Below are positions 10,798 through 22,300 of a stretch of DNA of 64,000 nt, piece after piece (position 1 is the stretch's first letter; every line of letters begins with the position of its first letter). The stretch comes from Brasenia schreberi (taxonomy: Eukaryota; Streptophyta; Magnoliopsida; Nymphaeales; Cabombaceae), in contig JAYKKT010000079.1 of assembly GCA_036023115.1 (NCBI GenBank), positions 11,771,501-11,835,500 of the forward strand, read 5' to 3'. The translations under genes and the position numbers were made by a program. Below the pieces are notes generated by a model that made no database searches, had not been told where the DNA came from, and saw only the letters and a program-made list of their open reading frames with translations.

Positions 10798-11395
10798 GCC
10801 CATATATACCTTATATACATATCTCCCTTCGGCATTTACATTACAAGTCATTTCCTTTCGGTTATTTCCCTTCGGCATTGTCTTTACATTTTGGGTTTTT
10901 CCTTTGGAGTAGCGTGAGTTTGCATTGCATCTACGCCATACCACGAGGTAGGACGCATATTGCATCAAAGCAAACCCCATACTCCTGCTCAAATTCACCC
11001 CATGTAGTGGAGTGTTCATAACACACACCTAGGTGACCCATAAAGGGATAAAAAGAAAGACTTAGGCACGTGCAAATCCACATGATCTAAAATCTGCAAT
11101 CACATTAAAAAGGCCCGAATCAAACACCTCGAACTGCTTTCGTAGGCTTTTTCTATCCCAAACTCGATTTTTAAAAGCGTACAGATTGACCCTTGCGCAT
11201 CGGTGCAAGAAGGTCTGCGACGACAAGAGCTCACTTGCTCACAATTGCCATGTTAGAAGTTAGGTTAAAATATATCTTCGCTAGCTTAGGTAAGCTAGCT
11301 GGCACGCCTTGTTTATACAAATAGGACTTAGACACACGAAAGGATCCGCTCCAGGCCTGAGAAACCAGGGAGGCGGGGATTTTCCTGCGTTTACA

Positions 11396-11445
11396 GAACC
11401 CTTCAACAAACTGTTGAGAAAAGAGAGAAAATTTTGTGGGATGAC
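11396..11445 (+). pseudogene. 50-bp RT remnant of an older host copy (X)
   Basis: It starts GAACCCTTCAACAAACTG and matches the RT/RNase H border of the family (the EPFNKLLRKGTKFLWDD region). It is squeezed between the end of the A 3' LTR and the start of LTR C. It ends ATGAC (11441-11445), the likely left target duplication of C. It shows that both A and C inserted into the pol of one earlier element, 50 bp apart. Confidence 0.85.
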
Positions 11446-12651
11446 TGTAAACATCCCAAAATCTCACGATTTTCTCAAACATGCCTGGTTTTACAAAAGC
11501 AGCCGCAAAGGGCTATTTTGAGTCTAGAAACCCAAGAGCCTTCCAGACAACCCTGTACATATTTTAAACTTGTACATACATTTTAAAACTCTATACATAT
11601 AGCTTTTAAACTATAAATAGTATTTTGAAGTCCCAAAAGCCTCCTAACCTAACAAAAGCAGATCGAAAAGGCAAAAGAGAGCCCGAACCCGAAGCATACT
11701 TCAAGCCTAGCATATCAACTCTCATGTCAAAAGCATCCCCAAAATCTCAGAAAAATTATCAAAATGAAATCCTAAAGGTGAGAAGAAGATCGGACGACAA
11801 TGTTGGCGAAGACCTAATGCAAGATGGAGTACTGATGAAGTCAGGCCCCGCACAAACCGTCCGTCTCAAAACGCCATGAAGGAATAAAAAAATCAAATTT
11901 GGGTCGGATCTGGACCATATATATCCAGATCCAAACCCAAAATGTATTTGGATTTGGATTTGGATCCCAAGATCCAAATCCAATATCTGTATCCATGGCC
12001 CACTTCACCTCCCCATAAATGGGGGTGAGGGGCCCACAAAATTTCATGTGAATGGCCTTGGAAGGCTTGGGTAGAGAGAGAAAGGGGGCCATAAAGTAAG
12101 AGTGAGAAAGTTGGTAGGCTTGACTTTTGGTCAAAAGTGGGTTAGCCTTGTGGGTTTAACCAAGAGTGTGGGTTCAAGCTTGTATGCACCTACACTTGAC
12201 CTAGGGCTACACCAACTTGGACATGGCTGCAACTAAGGCAATGGACCGGTGCCAAGGGGTGGTTCCTAAACCCAGCCCTAAGTTAGCTCACTCCACCTAG
12301 CCATTTTGCCTAAAACCTAACCCAAACCTAACCTAGACTTAGCCCTTCTCACCCAAAACCACACCCACTTCACCTAGCCGACCTCACCTAACTGGACCAC
12401 CTAGACCCCAACCAACTAAGCCTAAGCTGACCTTAGTCCACCTAACTAAGTCCTTAACCACCTAAACCTAGCCCACCTAACCAACCTACCCCAAACCACT
12501 AACCCAGCCCACCTAACCGACCTATTCCAAACCATGTCCCAGCCCACCTAAAAATAAATATCTAGCCCACCATATCCCAACCCACCAAAACAAATATCTG
12601 GCCCACCTAAACCGACCCAAGCTCCCTTATCCCAGCCACTAATCCCTAGCC

Positions 12652-12659
12652 TATATAAA
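12652..12659 (+). promoter_or_regulatory. TATA box of LTR C
   Basis: TATATAAA followed by CCCCACCC, in the position conserved across the family. Confidence 0.6.
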
Positions 12660-13651
12660 CCCCACCCTTCCACTTGTGGGTCTGGCTTGATGCTCCCCTC
12701 ACTCTTGGGACTCCGCCAGCACCTCTCTTCACCCTCTCTTCTTGGAGGCTCCCTTCACTGTTGGGACCCGGCCAACACCTCTCTTCACCCTCTCCACTCC
12801 CAACCGCGCAACACCAACCACCCTTCCACCTTCGGCGAGGAGCTCCACCCAACACCAGCACCTCCTTCATTCCCAACCGGCCAAAACACCTGCCCTTCCA
12901 CCTGCTGCACCCACCACCTTCCATCCACCCAGCCGAGCATCCCCCATTCACCTGCCCCAGCCAACACCACCAGCCGAGCACTCCCATCCACCAGACCTCC
13001 TTCCATCCTCTTCCAGCAGAGCACTCCCATCCACTTGCCGCCTCCTTCCAGGTTAGTACCACTCTCCCTTCCACCCAGCCGACCTGCACCATACCCCACT
13101 TCAAATCCACTTAGCTAGCACCTCCTTCATTCCCAACCCAACTCCCAACACCACCTGCTCAGCCGACCTACACCACCTGCCCTTCTCTCCTCTTCCAACC
13201 GAGCCCTACCTATCCCCAAAACCCATCCCAACTCCTAGCACCACACCTTAGCTCAACCTACCTTCCCTAAACACCTCAACATCAGTCAGCCAGCACTCCT
13301 ACCTGCCGCGACAAGCCACCTAAGGGACTCCTCTTGGATGCCCAAGGCGGATCATAAGTCCAAGTCCACGCAAGTTGAAGATGGACCAACTACATGTAAG
13401 TGCCTAAACTTGGTCCATTATATGAACTTGCTTTATATTCAATTAAATTTTGACATGGGGTTGTAATAATGGAGCGTAGTCTCCCCCCAAGATGTAATAA
13501 CTTGGTTTGACACACAAGCACCCACGTGCACTTGAGCCTTTCCGCTCTTAGTTGCACACCTTTTGCACACACACGGGCCTTGACAACCCCTAAGATATAA
13601 TTTTATTTATATAAGTTCAATTGCGTGTGTTTTCATTTAAGTTGTGGGTGT

Positions 13652-13857
13652 TGTCTTTCAATTCTACACTCACACATTGAGCTTTCGCTCTTACTCCCAA
13701 GACTCTTATAAGAGCCATATTGCAATTTAATTCGGGGTTTTCATTCAAGTTGTGTGTGTGGTCTTTCAATTCCACACTCACACACATTGAGCTTTCGCTC
13801 TTACTCCCAAGACTCTAATAAGAGCCATATTGCAATTCTATTTGGGTTTTACATTCC
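13652..13857 (+). repeat. Truncated tandem array in LTR C
   Basis: Two units of about 109 bp carry CTTTCAATTC, ACACATTGAGCTTTCGCTC and AAGACTCTWATAAGAGCC. A third unit is cut by the D insertion at 13858. Confidence 0.8.
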
Positions 13858-14828
13858 TGTAAACACCCCGAAATCCCACGAACTTCTCAAATAACCTGGT
13901 TTTGCAAAAGCTGCCCCAAAGGGCTATTTTGAGTCTGGAAACCCAGGAGCCTTCCAGGCAAACCCTGTACATATGTTTAAACTACATATGTTTTAAAATA
14001 TGTATAATATAGTTTTAAAACCTTTTAAAATACGTTTTGAAACCCCACAAAGCGGCTTGGCCTGATGAAAGCAGGACCAGAAGAGCTAAAGAGAGCCCGA
14101 AACCGGAGCACATGTCGAGCCCGGCACAACAACTCTCATGTTAGATTCATCCCTAGGATCTCGAACATCCAAGCCCCTGTTATCAACAAATCATTTGAAA
14201 TCATCTCCGAAAGGTGAAAATAGAAGCGGACGACCATGTTGGCGAAGACCCAACGCAAGACGGAGTACTGATGCTGTCAGACCCCGCACAAACCGTTCGT
14301 TTCGAGCATACCCTGAAGGAGTCAGAATTCAGTTTTGGATTGGATCTGGACCATATATATCCAGATCCCAATCCAAACATATATGTATATTTGGATCCAA
14401 AGATCCAATCCAATATCCACATCCATGGCCCACATCACCTTCTCATAAATGGAGGTGGGGCCCACTTGAAATTCATGTGGGATCTTGGGCATGAGAGAGA
14501 ATGGGGAGGATTACATGTGAGGGAAATGTATTAAGCTTGACTTGTGTGTCAAGTTTTGGGTTAATCATGTGGGTTAGCCTAATTAGTGTGGGTTTAAGCT
14601 TGTATGAACCTACACCTTACCTAGGGCTGCACCAACATGATGCAATGAAGTCTATGGGCCATGCAAAGGGATGCTCCTAACCCAATCCCAAGCTAAACCC
14701 CCTAATCCTAGCCATTTACCCTAATCCCGGCCTAATCCTAACCTAATCACCTAACCTACTTCCCTAATCCTTCCCTAATCCCAACCTAATCACCTAACCC
14801 ACCTCCCTAATCCTTTCCTAAACCTAGC
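13858..14828 (+). mobile_element. D 5' LTR, segment 1 (U3)
   Basis: This is the U3 part of the D LTR, with the hairpin (around 14337-14375), a GTGGGGCCCAC site and the start of the CCTAA-rich tract (14690-14828). It is cut at CTAGC by E. Joined across E to 28899, it reads like the uninterrupted LTR of F, so D and F belong to the same LTR subfamily. Confidence 0.88.
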
Positions 14829-15419
14829 TGTAGACGCGCGAAAATCCCCGCCTCTTTGCCTCTTTCGGGGCTTGGAGTGGATCTTATCGTGTGTCTAAGG
14901 CCTATGTATACAAATAGGGCGTGCCAGCTAGCTTACTCAAGCTAGCGAAGATATATTTAACACTGACTTCTAAACGTGGCGACTGTGAGCAAGTAAGCTC
15001 TTGTCGTCGCAGACCTTCTTGCACCGATGCGCAAGGGTCAGTCTGTACGCTTTTGCAAAAATCGAGTTTTGGGGAGAAAGTCCACGAAGCGGTTCGAGGT
15101 GTCTATTTCGGGTCTTTAAGATGCGATTGCATGTTTTAGATCACATGGATTTGCACGTGCCTAAGTCTTTTCTTTTATCCCTTTTTGGGTCGCCTAGTTT
15201 GTGTGTGATGAACACTCCACTACATGGGCGAATTCGAGCGGGGCTTGCTTCGATGCAATATGCGTCCTACCTCGTGGTATGGCGTAGATGCAATGCAAAC
15301 TCACGCTACTCCAAAGGGAAAACCCGAAATGTAAAGACAATACTGAAGGGAAATAACAGAAGGGAAATAACCGAAGGGAAATAACCGAAGGGAAATATGT
15401 ATATAGCTTGTATATATGA

Positions 15420-15930
15420 GCCCTTACTCGGGTCTTGCAAATAAGAGCGAAGGCTCAATGTGGGTGCGTGCTTGAATTGAAAGACTTACACACACGACAT
15501 GAAATTAAACCCAAATATAAATTGCAGTATGGCCTTGACTAAGGTCTTGGGAATAAGAGCGAAGGCTCAATGTGTGTGAGAGTGCTTGAATTGAAAGACT
15601 TACTCACACGACAAGAAATGAAACCCAAATAGTATAGGTCGGCCCTTACTTGGGTCTTTCAAAAATGAGCGAAAGCTCAATGTGTGTGAGAGTGCTTGAA
15701 TTGAAAGACTTACTCACACGACAAGAAATGAAACCCAAATAGTATAGGTCGGCCCTTACTTGGGTCTTTCAAATAAGAGCGAAAGCTCAATGTGTGTGAG
15801 AGTGCTTGAATTGAAAGACTTACTCACACGACAAGAAATGAAACCCAAATAGTATAGGTCGGCCCTTACTTGGGTCTTTCAAATAAGAGCGAAAGCTCAA
15901 TGTGTGTGAGAGTGCTTGAATTGAAAGACT
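15420..15930 (-). repeat. Tandem array in the E 3' LTR
   Basis: About five units of 105-110 bp. Three consecutive central units are essentially identical, each with the GAGCGAAAGCTC palindrome. Confidence 0.9.
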
Positions 15931-16874
15931 ACGCACCCAACTTAAACAAAACCCTTCGAAAATGAAATATATATGTACACTTATATATTAGGGGATGATT
16001 AGGCCCGTGTGTGTTCAAAATCATGCACGACTAAGAGAGTGCACGTGTGTGGTTGTGCCAAGCCACGTTATTACAAGCGGGGGGAGACTATGCTCCGTTA
16101 TTACAACCCCATATCAAATTGAATTTCAAGCAAGTGTACGACTAAAGACCGAGTTTAGACACTTACGAGTAGCTGGTCCGTAGAGGTCTTGCTTGAGCGT
16201 GGGCTTGGCCTTGGGCTGCAAGTGGGAGCTCCGCGAGGGTAGGTGATTGAAAGTGCTGGCCGGCTGCAAGGGGGGCGCGGGATAGGCGCCTCGAAGGTGG
16301 CCGGTGGCAAGTAGATGGCAGCTCCAAGTAGGGGGTTTAAAGTGGCTGAATGAGTGGATTCTTAGGATCACTAGGGGAGTTGGGTAGTTAGGGAAACTGG
16401 ACCTAAAAGGTGAGCTAGTGGGAAGGCCGAATAGGACACCTAGGGGGGTTGGCCGAATGGGAGATGGTGGCTAAGTAGTGGCCAGCAACTTGGGTTATAC
16501 TAGGTTCGGCTAGGTTTAGGTGGTGGCGGCAAAAGGGCTGAGATGAAGGTAGGATGGGTGGCTAAGAGTGGAGAGGTGGTAGAGAGGGGCTTTGAGGGAG
16601 TTTGGGGTACTTACCGAATGGGGAGAGGTGGCGGATGAAGTGGGAAGGTGGCGGGCAGGTGGCTGTCGGCTGGTTCAGTTGGTTGGAGGTGATGGCGTCC
16701 GGCTGAGGGGTGGTGGTAGTGGATGGAAGAGGGAAGGTGGCGGAGCAGGTGGCGGCTGGTGGAGCAGGCAAAGGTGGGGAGTGGTCCCGGCTGGGTGAGA
16801 GAAGGGAGAAGGAGAGGGCCCGGCTGGGTGAGAGGGTGGTTCCCCCTTGGAAAACCCGCCCACAAGGAGGGGGG

Positions 16875-16882
16875 TTTAAATA
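16875..16882 (-). promoter_or_regulatory. TATA box of the E 3' LTR
   Basis: TATTTAAA on the minus strand, just before the C-run and GGGCGGGTTTTCC block. Confidence 0.6.
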
Positions 16883-18112
16883 GGGGATGGGTAGGTCGGT
16901 TAGGGCTGGGCTGTGGGTAGTGGTTAGGTGGTTTTAGGTAGGGTGGTATGTAGATAAGGTGGGCTGGAAGGGGTTGGGCCAGATATTTTAAAACTAGGGG
17001 TTTGGGTAAATCGTGGGCTAAGGGTGGTTTAGGGGTTTAGGGCTAGGTTAGGTGGTTGGGTTTTAGGGTGAGGTTTAGTGAGCTAGGTTAGGTGATTAGG
17101 CTAGGTTTAGGCTAGGATTAGGGAAATTAGTCTAGGTTTAGGGAAGGATTAGGGAAGTGGGTTAGGTGATTAGGTTAGGATTAGGACGGGATTAGGGAAG
17201 TGGGTTAGGTGATTAGGTTCAGATTGGGGGTGGATTAGGGGTTTAGGCTAGGTTTAGGCATTTTGGGCTAGGTTTAGGTGAAGGAGCTCCCTTAGCATGG
17301 CCCATAGACCTTGATCACCCCATGTTGGTGCAGCCCTAGGTTAGGTTTTAGCTAATTACAAGCTTAAACCCACTCAATTAGGCTAACCCACATGATTAAC
17401 CCAAACTTGACACACAAGTCAAGCTTAATACAACACTCTTGATATTTTTCACCCCCACTCTCTCTCATGCCCAATATCCCACGTGAAACTCAAGTGGGCC
17501 CCACCTCCATTTATGAGAAGGTGATGTGGGCCATGGATATGGATATTGGATTGGATCTCTGGATCCAAATCCAAATCCACATATGGGTTTGGTTTGGAAT
17601 CTGGATATATATGGTCCAGATCCCATCCAAATTGAACTCTGACTCCTTCGAGCTGGGTTCGAAACGAACGATTCGTGCGGGGCCTGACAGCATCAGTACT
17701 CCGTCTGCGTTGGGTCTTCGCCAACATGGTCGTCCGCCTCCGTTTCTGCCTTCCGGAGATGACTTCAGATGCTATTTTGGTAAGAACAGGGTCTTGGACG
17801 TTCGAGATCCTGGGGTGTGAATCAGATACAAGAGTTGCTGCGCCGGGCTTGACGTGTGCTCCGGTTCCGGGCTCTTCTTGGCTCTCCTGGTCCTGTCTTG
17901 ATCGGGCCAAGCCACTTCGGGGTTTCAAAACATGTTTTAAAAGGGTTTTCAAAAACTATATCATATGTTTTTTTTGAAAGATAAAGTTTAAAACATATAT
18001 ACAGGGTTGTTTGGAAGGCTCCTAGGTTTCCAAACTCAAAATGGCCCTTTGGGGCTGCTTGTATAAAACCAGATGGATTTTGAGAAATTCGTGGGATTTC
18101 GGGGTGTTTACA

Positions 18113-18125
18113 GATGCCCCTCTTT
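18113..18125 (-). other. Polypurine tract of element E
   Basis: On the minus strand AAAGAGGGGCATC abuts TGTAAACACCCC, identical to the A tract. Confidence 0.78.
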
Positions 18126-18132
18126 GGCCTTG

Positions 18133-18148
18133 TCCAAATCGATTTGGA
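18133..18148. repeat. 16-bp palindrome beside the E PPT
   Basis: TCCAAATCGATTTGGA, identical to 7822-7837 in A and in the same place relative to the LTR. Confidence 0.85.
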
Positions 18149-19302
18149 TAAGGGCAAAGATGACAAACACCCCTTTTAATGTCTCCCTAGATCTAGCCAC
18201 GAAGAATATGGGATCGTCCCATTTTAGCAAAATCTCAATTTTACAAACTCTGGTAGGAGGAGATATCACGCCAAAGGGGTGTACTTATGGAATCTGGTCC
18301 TAAATGGGATCATGTTCATGCAGGTACCATGCGTGGAATGCAAATGACATGGGTGTGGTGCCAAGAGTGGCGACCTCCCAGAGACCAGGTGTATTCGAAC
18401 TCTAGAGACTTACAAGGCCTACTGCTCCAAGTGAGCAAAATCCTATGCTGTTCGATGTTCGGTTTTCAAAACTTATTTACAAAACTATTTACAAATGGGA
18501 CAACTGTCTTGAGTCTCGATCCTAAGGATCTCGAGCTCTTCGTGCTTGCCCTTGTTTGAGTCTTAATACTCGCTTATCTAGCGGAGGTTTTATAAGAAAA
18601 CAAGCTTCATTTCAAACTCCTACGCCTTACTCGAAACGTCGAATTCTCAAACAAGATGAAATTCAAGTAAGTAAATCCTATTTTTACTTTAGGATTCCTC
18701 GAAATGAACCATGCTTTAGCTTGGGATAAGCCAGGGATGGGAAAGAGATACCACGGTCCCTTCTGAAGCGTCCCGTGGTTTAAGGCATAGAAGGCGGAAA
18801 ACTGCTCTTTTTGAGCTTTTTGGCCTCTTTTTCCTTCTTTTTTTTTTTTTTTTTTTCATAGAGGGTCTCCCTTTGGGAGTATTTTTTCTTTAATCCCTCT
18901 TTTTCATAAGAGAATCGATTTTTCTTTTAAATTATGGTTTCTTTCTCTTGGAAAAAGATTTTGAATGGGGAATTATCCCAAGCCTTTGTTTTGGGCCTTT
19001 GTTTTCCTTTTGGAAATAGGAGAGAAGAGGGGCAGAATTATCCCAAGCCTACACTCGATCCATTCCAGATCAGCCTATTTAGAAATAGCACGTACTACTT
19101 GCAAGTATCTTGCTATGTTGAACTAGGCCCTTCTTTGTAAGATGAAGGATTTTGAAATGCAACCACGATTTTGAAAACTCCACTCTTTCACAAGTGCGAA
19201 TTCTCTTACTTAGGGTCACACGAGTTGCCTTTGCACCTTATTCACATGTCTCAGGGCAGCTATCCCTTTAAAATTTTCGAAAACTGGAATTTAATCCAGA
19301 TC

Positions 19303-22300
19303 CTACACATGATACTTCTTTAAGTATTGAATATTGATAGGATCTGCTAAATTCCTACCTTCTACATCGATCAACCAATACGAATTGTTCGTAGTGGTTG
19401 CTCGTACAACATAGGGTCCATCCCAGTTGGGGCGCCACATGCCTAGGGGGTGTGGGCCACGATGGTGGATGGTTTTCAAGACCAGATCTCCCACTTCAAA
19501 GTGGCGAGGTCTCATGTGTTTGCTATAATGTCGGGCTATCCTTTGCCGGTATGCACGAGCATGATCCATGGCAAGGAGTCGCCTTTCATCTAGCAAATCT
19601 AGTTCGGCCATCCTAGCATGCTGAAGCGTCTCTAGGGGGAGGTCGAGTGCGATGGATGTATGGAATGAATGCAGTTGGGTATGAATGGGAAGAATAGCGT
19701 TTGTGCCATAGACCAATTCGAATGGTGTGGCATTCGTGGGAGTCCGGATGGAAGTCCTATAAGCCCATAAGGCTTCATCCAGCTTCTCGTGCCACATCCT
19801 ACCCTTTTCTAAGGTTTTCTCAATGATACCAATGAGAGTCTTGTTTGTGGCTTCGGCTTGGCCGTTGCCTTGAGGGTAGTAGGGCGAGGAGAAGTGGTGA
19901 GTTATGCCATACGTGTTGCACAACTTGACCATCCGCTCATTCTTGAATGGGGTACCATTATCAGACACAAGGTCTCGTGGAACCCCAAATCGTGCCAAGA
20001 TATTCCTCCGGATGAAAGCCACCACATGTTGTCCCATTACATTCGTTAGGGAAATGGCTTCCACCCACTTGGAGAAATACTCCGTGGCTGCTAAAATGAA
20101 ACGATGCCCATTCGAGGCCTTTGGAAATATTGGGCCTACTATGTCAAACGCCCACATGGTAAATGGCCAGGGGCTGACCACGGAATGCAATGTCGATGAA
20201 GGGATATGAATGGCGTGCCCATGTACTTGACATGGATGACACTTCCTAACATGATCGTGACAATCCTTTTTCAGGGTGGACAAAAAATAACCCCCTCTAA
20301 GTATTTTCATTGCCATCATGTTGGCATTAACATGACCTCCACATTCTCCATCGTGGAACTCGTGCATCACTATCCTAGCCTCCTCTAGGTCGATACATCT
20401 AAGCAGAATGCCGGTAAAACTCTTTTTGTATAGGACCCCACCCAGAATGGTGTATCGGGTCGAAATCTTACGAATGAATGCCTTATCTTTGGATGTGGCG
20501 TCCTCGGTGAATCCCCCGTTTTCTAAAAATTGTTTTATGTCATAGAACCAGGGTTTTTCAACAGACTCTGGGTTGTTTTGGCAAATATCCAAGTCGTGTG
20601 TGGATGGATGGGGCGCATGCCATATTTCCAAAGATCTGGTCCCTGAAATGGGATCGACCTTCAGGGCTGAACCCAAGGAGGAGAGGGCATCGGCGATGCC
20701 ATTGTCTTCTCTTCCTACGTGTGTGAGCTTACACGACTGGAAGGATTGGACCAATCGAGTGGCCAACTCGTGATATGGAAGTAGTTTCTCATTACGTACT
20801 TGCCAAATTTTTAAAACCTGGTTTATGACAAGGAGTGAATCTCCAAAAACCTCGATGCATGATGCCCCTAGAGTTTTCGAAATCCTTAAGCCTTGTATGA
20901 GTGCTTCATACTCAGCTACGTTGTTGGAACATTCGAAGTCTAAGCGGACTGCTATGGGAATCTCACCCTTTTCAGGGGAGATTAGGACGATCCCGGCACC
21001 AGCCCCTCGTTGGTTTCGTGCCCCGTCGAAGTGCATCTTCCACACTTGGTTTTCGAAAGAATTTGCCAAAATGTGGTTTTGAAAATGGTTTTGCAATATG
21101 CCTTCATCAGGCATTTCGACAAGAGTGGGATATGCATCCTCTAAGGGGAATTCAGCCACGTAATCTGCTAGGGCTTGCCCTTTAATGGAGATCTGGTGAT
21201 GGTATTTCAAATCATACTCCATTAGAAGGAGTTGCCATTTGCCCAATCTACCCGTGAGAATGGGTTTTTCGAACAAGTGCTTGATTGGATCAAGCTTGGA
21301 CACTATCCAGATCTCATGATCTAGGAAATAGTGTCTGAATTTCTGGCAGGCCCAAACTAGGGCCAAGCACGTCTTCTCCATGGCTTGATAATTTCGTTCA
21401 TAAGCCAAGAGAGTTTTCGAAATATAGTAGATGGCATACTCCTTATGGGTGTCATCCTCGTATTGAGCCAACAAGGCCCCTAAAGCGTTTACATGCATGG
21501 AGATGTATAATAAAAGTGGTTTTCCTTGTTTTGGAGGATTCAAAACGGGGGGATTAACCAAGTACGCCTTCAGTCTCTCGAAGGACTTTTGGCATTCGTC
21601 ATCCCATAAGAATTTCGTACCCTTCCTCAACAGTTTGTTGAAGGGTTCGCATCTAGTTGCCAGATTTGATATGAATCGGCGCACAGATTGTAATCGACCC
21701 TGGAGGCTACGGACTTGGGTGAGATTGGAGGGTGGAGTCATGTCTATGATGGGTCGACACTTAGAGGGATCGACTTCTATTCCCCTTTGGCTCACCATAA
21801 AGCCTAGAAGCTTCCCTGATTCTACCCCGAACACACATTTTTGAGGGTTTAGCTTTACTTTGTAAAGCCTAAGCCTTTCGAAAATCTTTTGTAAACATTC
21901 GATATGGGTGCATCGGGTTTTGGATTTTGCCAAGAGATCATCTACATACACTTCTACAAGCTCGTGAATTTGATCATGGAAGATCGTGTTCATGGCTCGT
22001 TGGTATGTTGCGCCGGCATTTTTCAAACCAAAGGGCATGACTGTATAGCAGTACGTGCCCCATGGGGTTGTGAAGGCGGTCTTACCCTGATCTCGTGGGC
22101 TTAGTTTGATTTGATTATAGCCTGAATAACCATCCATGAATGAAAACATTTCATGATTTGCAGTACTATCGACTATCAAATCTATGTTTGGTAAAGGATA
22201 ATTATCCTTTGGAGTGGCTTTATTCAGGTTTCTGAAATCGATGCATATTCGAATTTTCCCATTGGTTTTTCGAACTACAACGATATTTGACAACCAATCA

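Larger units (their letters stand above)
506..11395 (+). mobile_element. Element A: 5'-truncated Tat/Ogre-like Ty3 retrotransposon
   Basis: A retains part of RT, both RNases H, integrase, the 3' spacer and the 3' LTR. The 5' LTR, PBS, gag, protease and N-terminal pol are missing, replaced by the junction at about 501-506. Solo LTR B interrupts it at 815-4116. The 3' LTR ends at 11395 and is followed by GAACC (11396-11400), the presumed right copy of its 5-bp target duplication; the left copy is not in the window. The sequence after 11395 is RT of another copy (X), so A itself had inserted into a family member. Confidence 0.85.
7858..11395 (+). mobile_element. 3' LTR of element A
   Basis: A 3538-bp LTR from TGTAAACACCCC to GCGTTTACA. 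It is followed by the presumed target duplication GAACC and then by RT sequence of another copy. Contents: U3 hairpin (about 8338-8375), CCTAA-rich tract (about 8690-9045) including an exact telobox AAACCCTAA (8887-8895), TATATAA (9061-9067), C-rich leader, GTAAGT donor-like site (9935-9940), two TGTAATAAC strings (about 9994-10035), an (AT)n run (10123-10147) and a tandem array (10188-10797). Confidence 0.92.
11446..13857 (+). mobile_element. Divergent LTR C, interrupted by element D
   Basis: It begins TGTAAACATCCC and follows the family LTR plan, but is clearly diverged: hairpin and GGATTT-rich U3 (about 11900-11985), CCTAA-rich tract (about 12265-12640), TATATAAA (12652-12659), a proline-codon-rich leader, ATGTAAGTG (around 13396) and two tandem units (13652-13857). 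It stops inside the array where the D LTR begins. The rest of C, and whether it is solo or part of an element, lies beyond the window. The left target duplication would be ATGAC. Confidence 0.85.
14829..18112 (-). mobile_element. 3' LTR of element E
   Basis: It is 3284 bp, reading TGTAAACACCCC to GCGCGTCTACA on the minus strand. Order from its 5' end (high coordinate): U3 hairpin and (GGATTT)n-like string (about 17540-17640), CCTAA-rich tract (about 16930-17290), TATTTAAA (16875-16882), GGTAAGTA donor-like site near 16612, second donor-like GTAAGT near 16166, paired TGTAATAAC strings (about 16067-16108) and a tandem array (15420-15930). Confidence 0.95.
18113..19302 (-). mobile_element. 3' spacer of element E
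   Basis: About 1.19 kb between the pol stop and the 3' LTR, with no sense gene. It holds the PPT (18113-18125), the 16-bp palindrome (18133-18148) and a 19-base T run on the plus strand (18838-18856, i.e. poly-A in the element's sense). Two antisense ORFs (18073-18303 and 18287-18559) resemble antisense ORFs in A but are broken between frames. Confidence 0.85.

Noticed and set aside
14921..15384. Pairs of ORFs of about 72 and 127 codons repeated at 14921/15001 and 25697/25777
   Set aside because: They are identical because they lie in the two LTRs of E, run antisense to it, and are broken in the other LTR copies.
15420..15930. Regular repeats that could suggest a CRISPR array
   Set aside because: Units are contiguous 110-bp tandem repeats without unique spacers and no cas genes; they lie inside plant LTRs.
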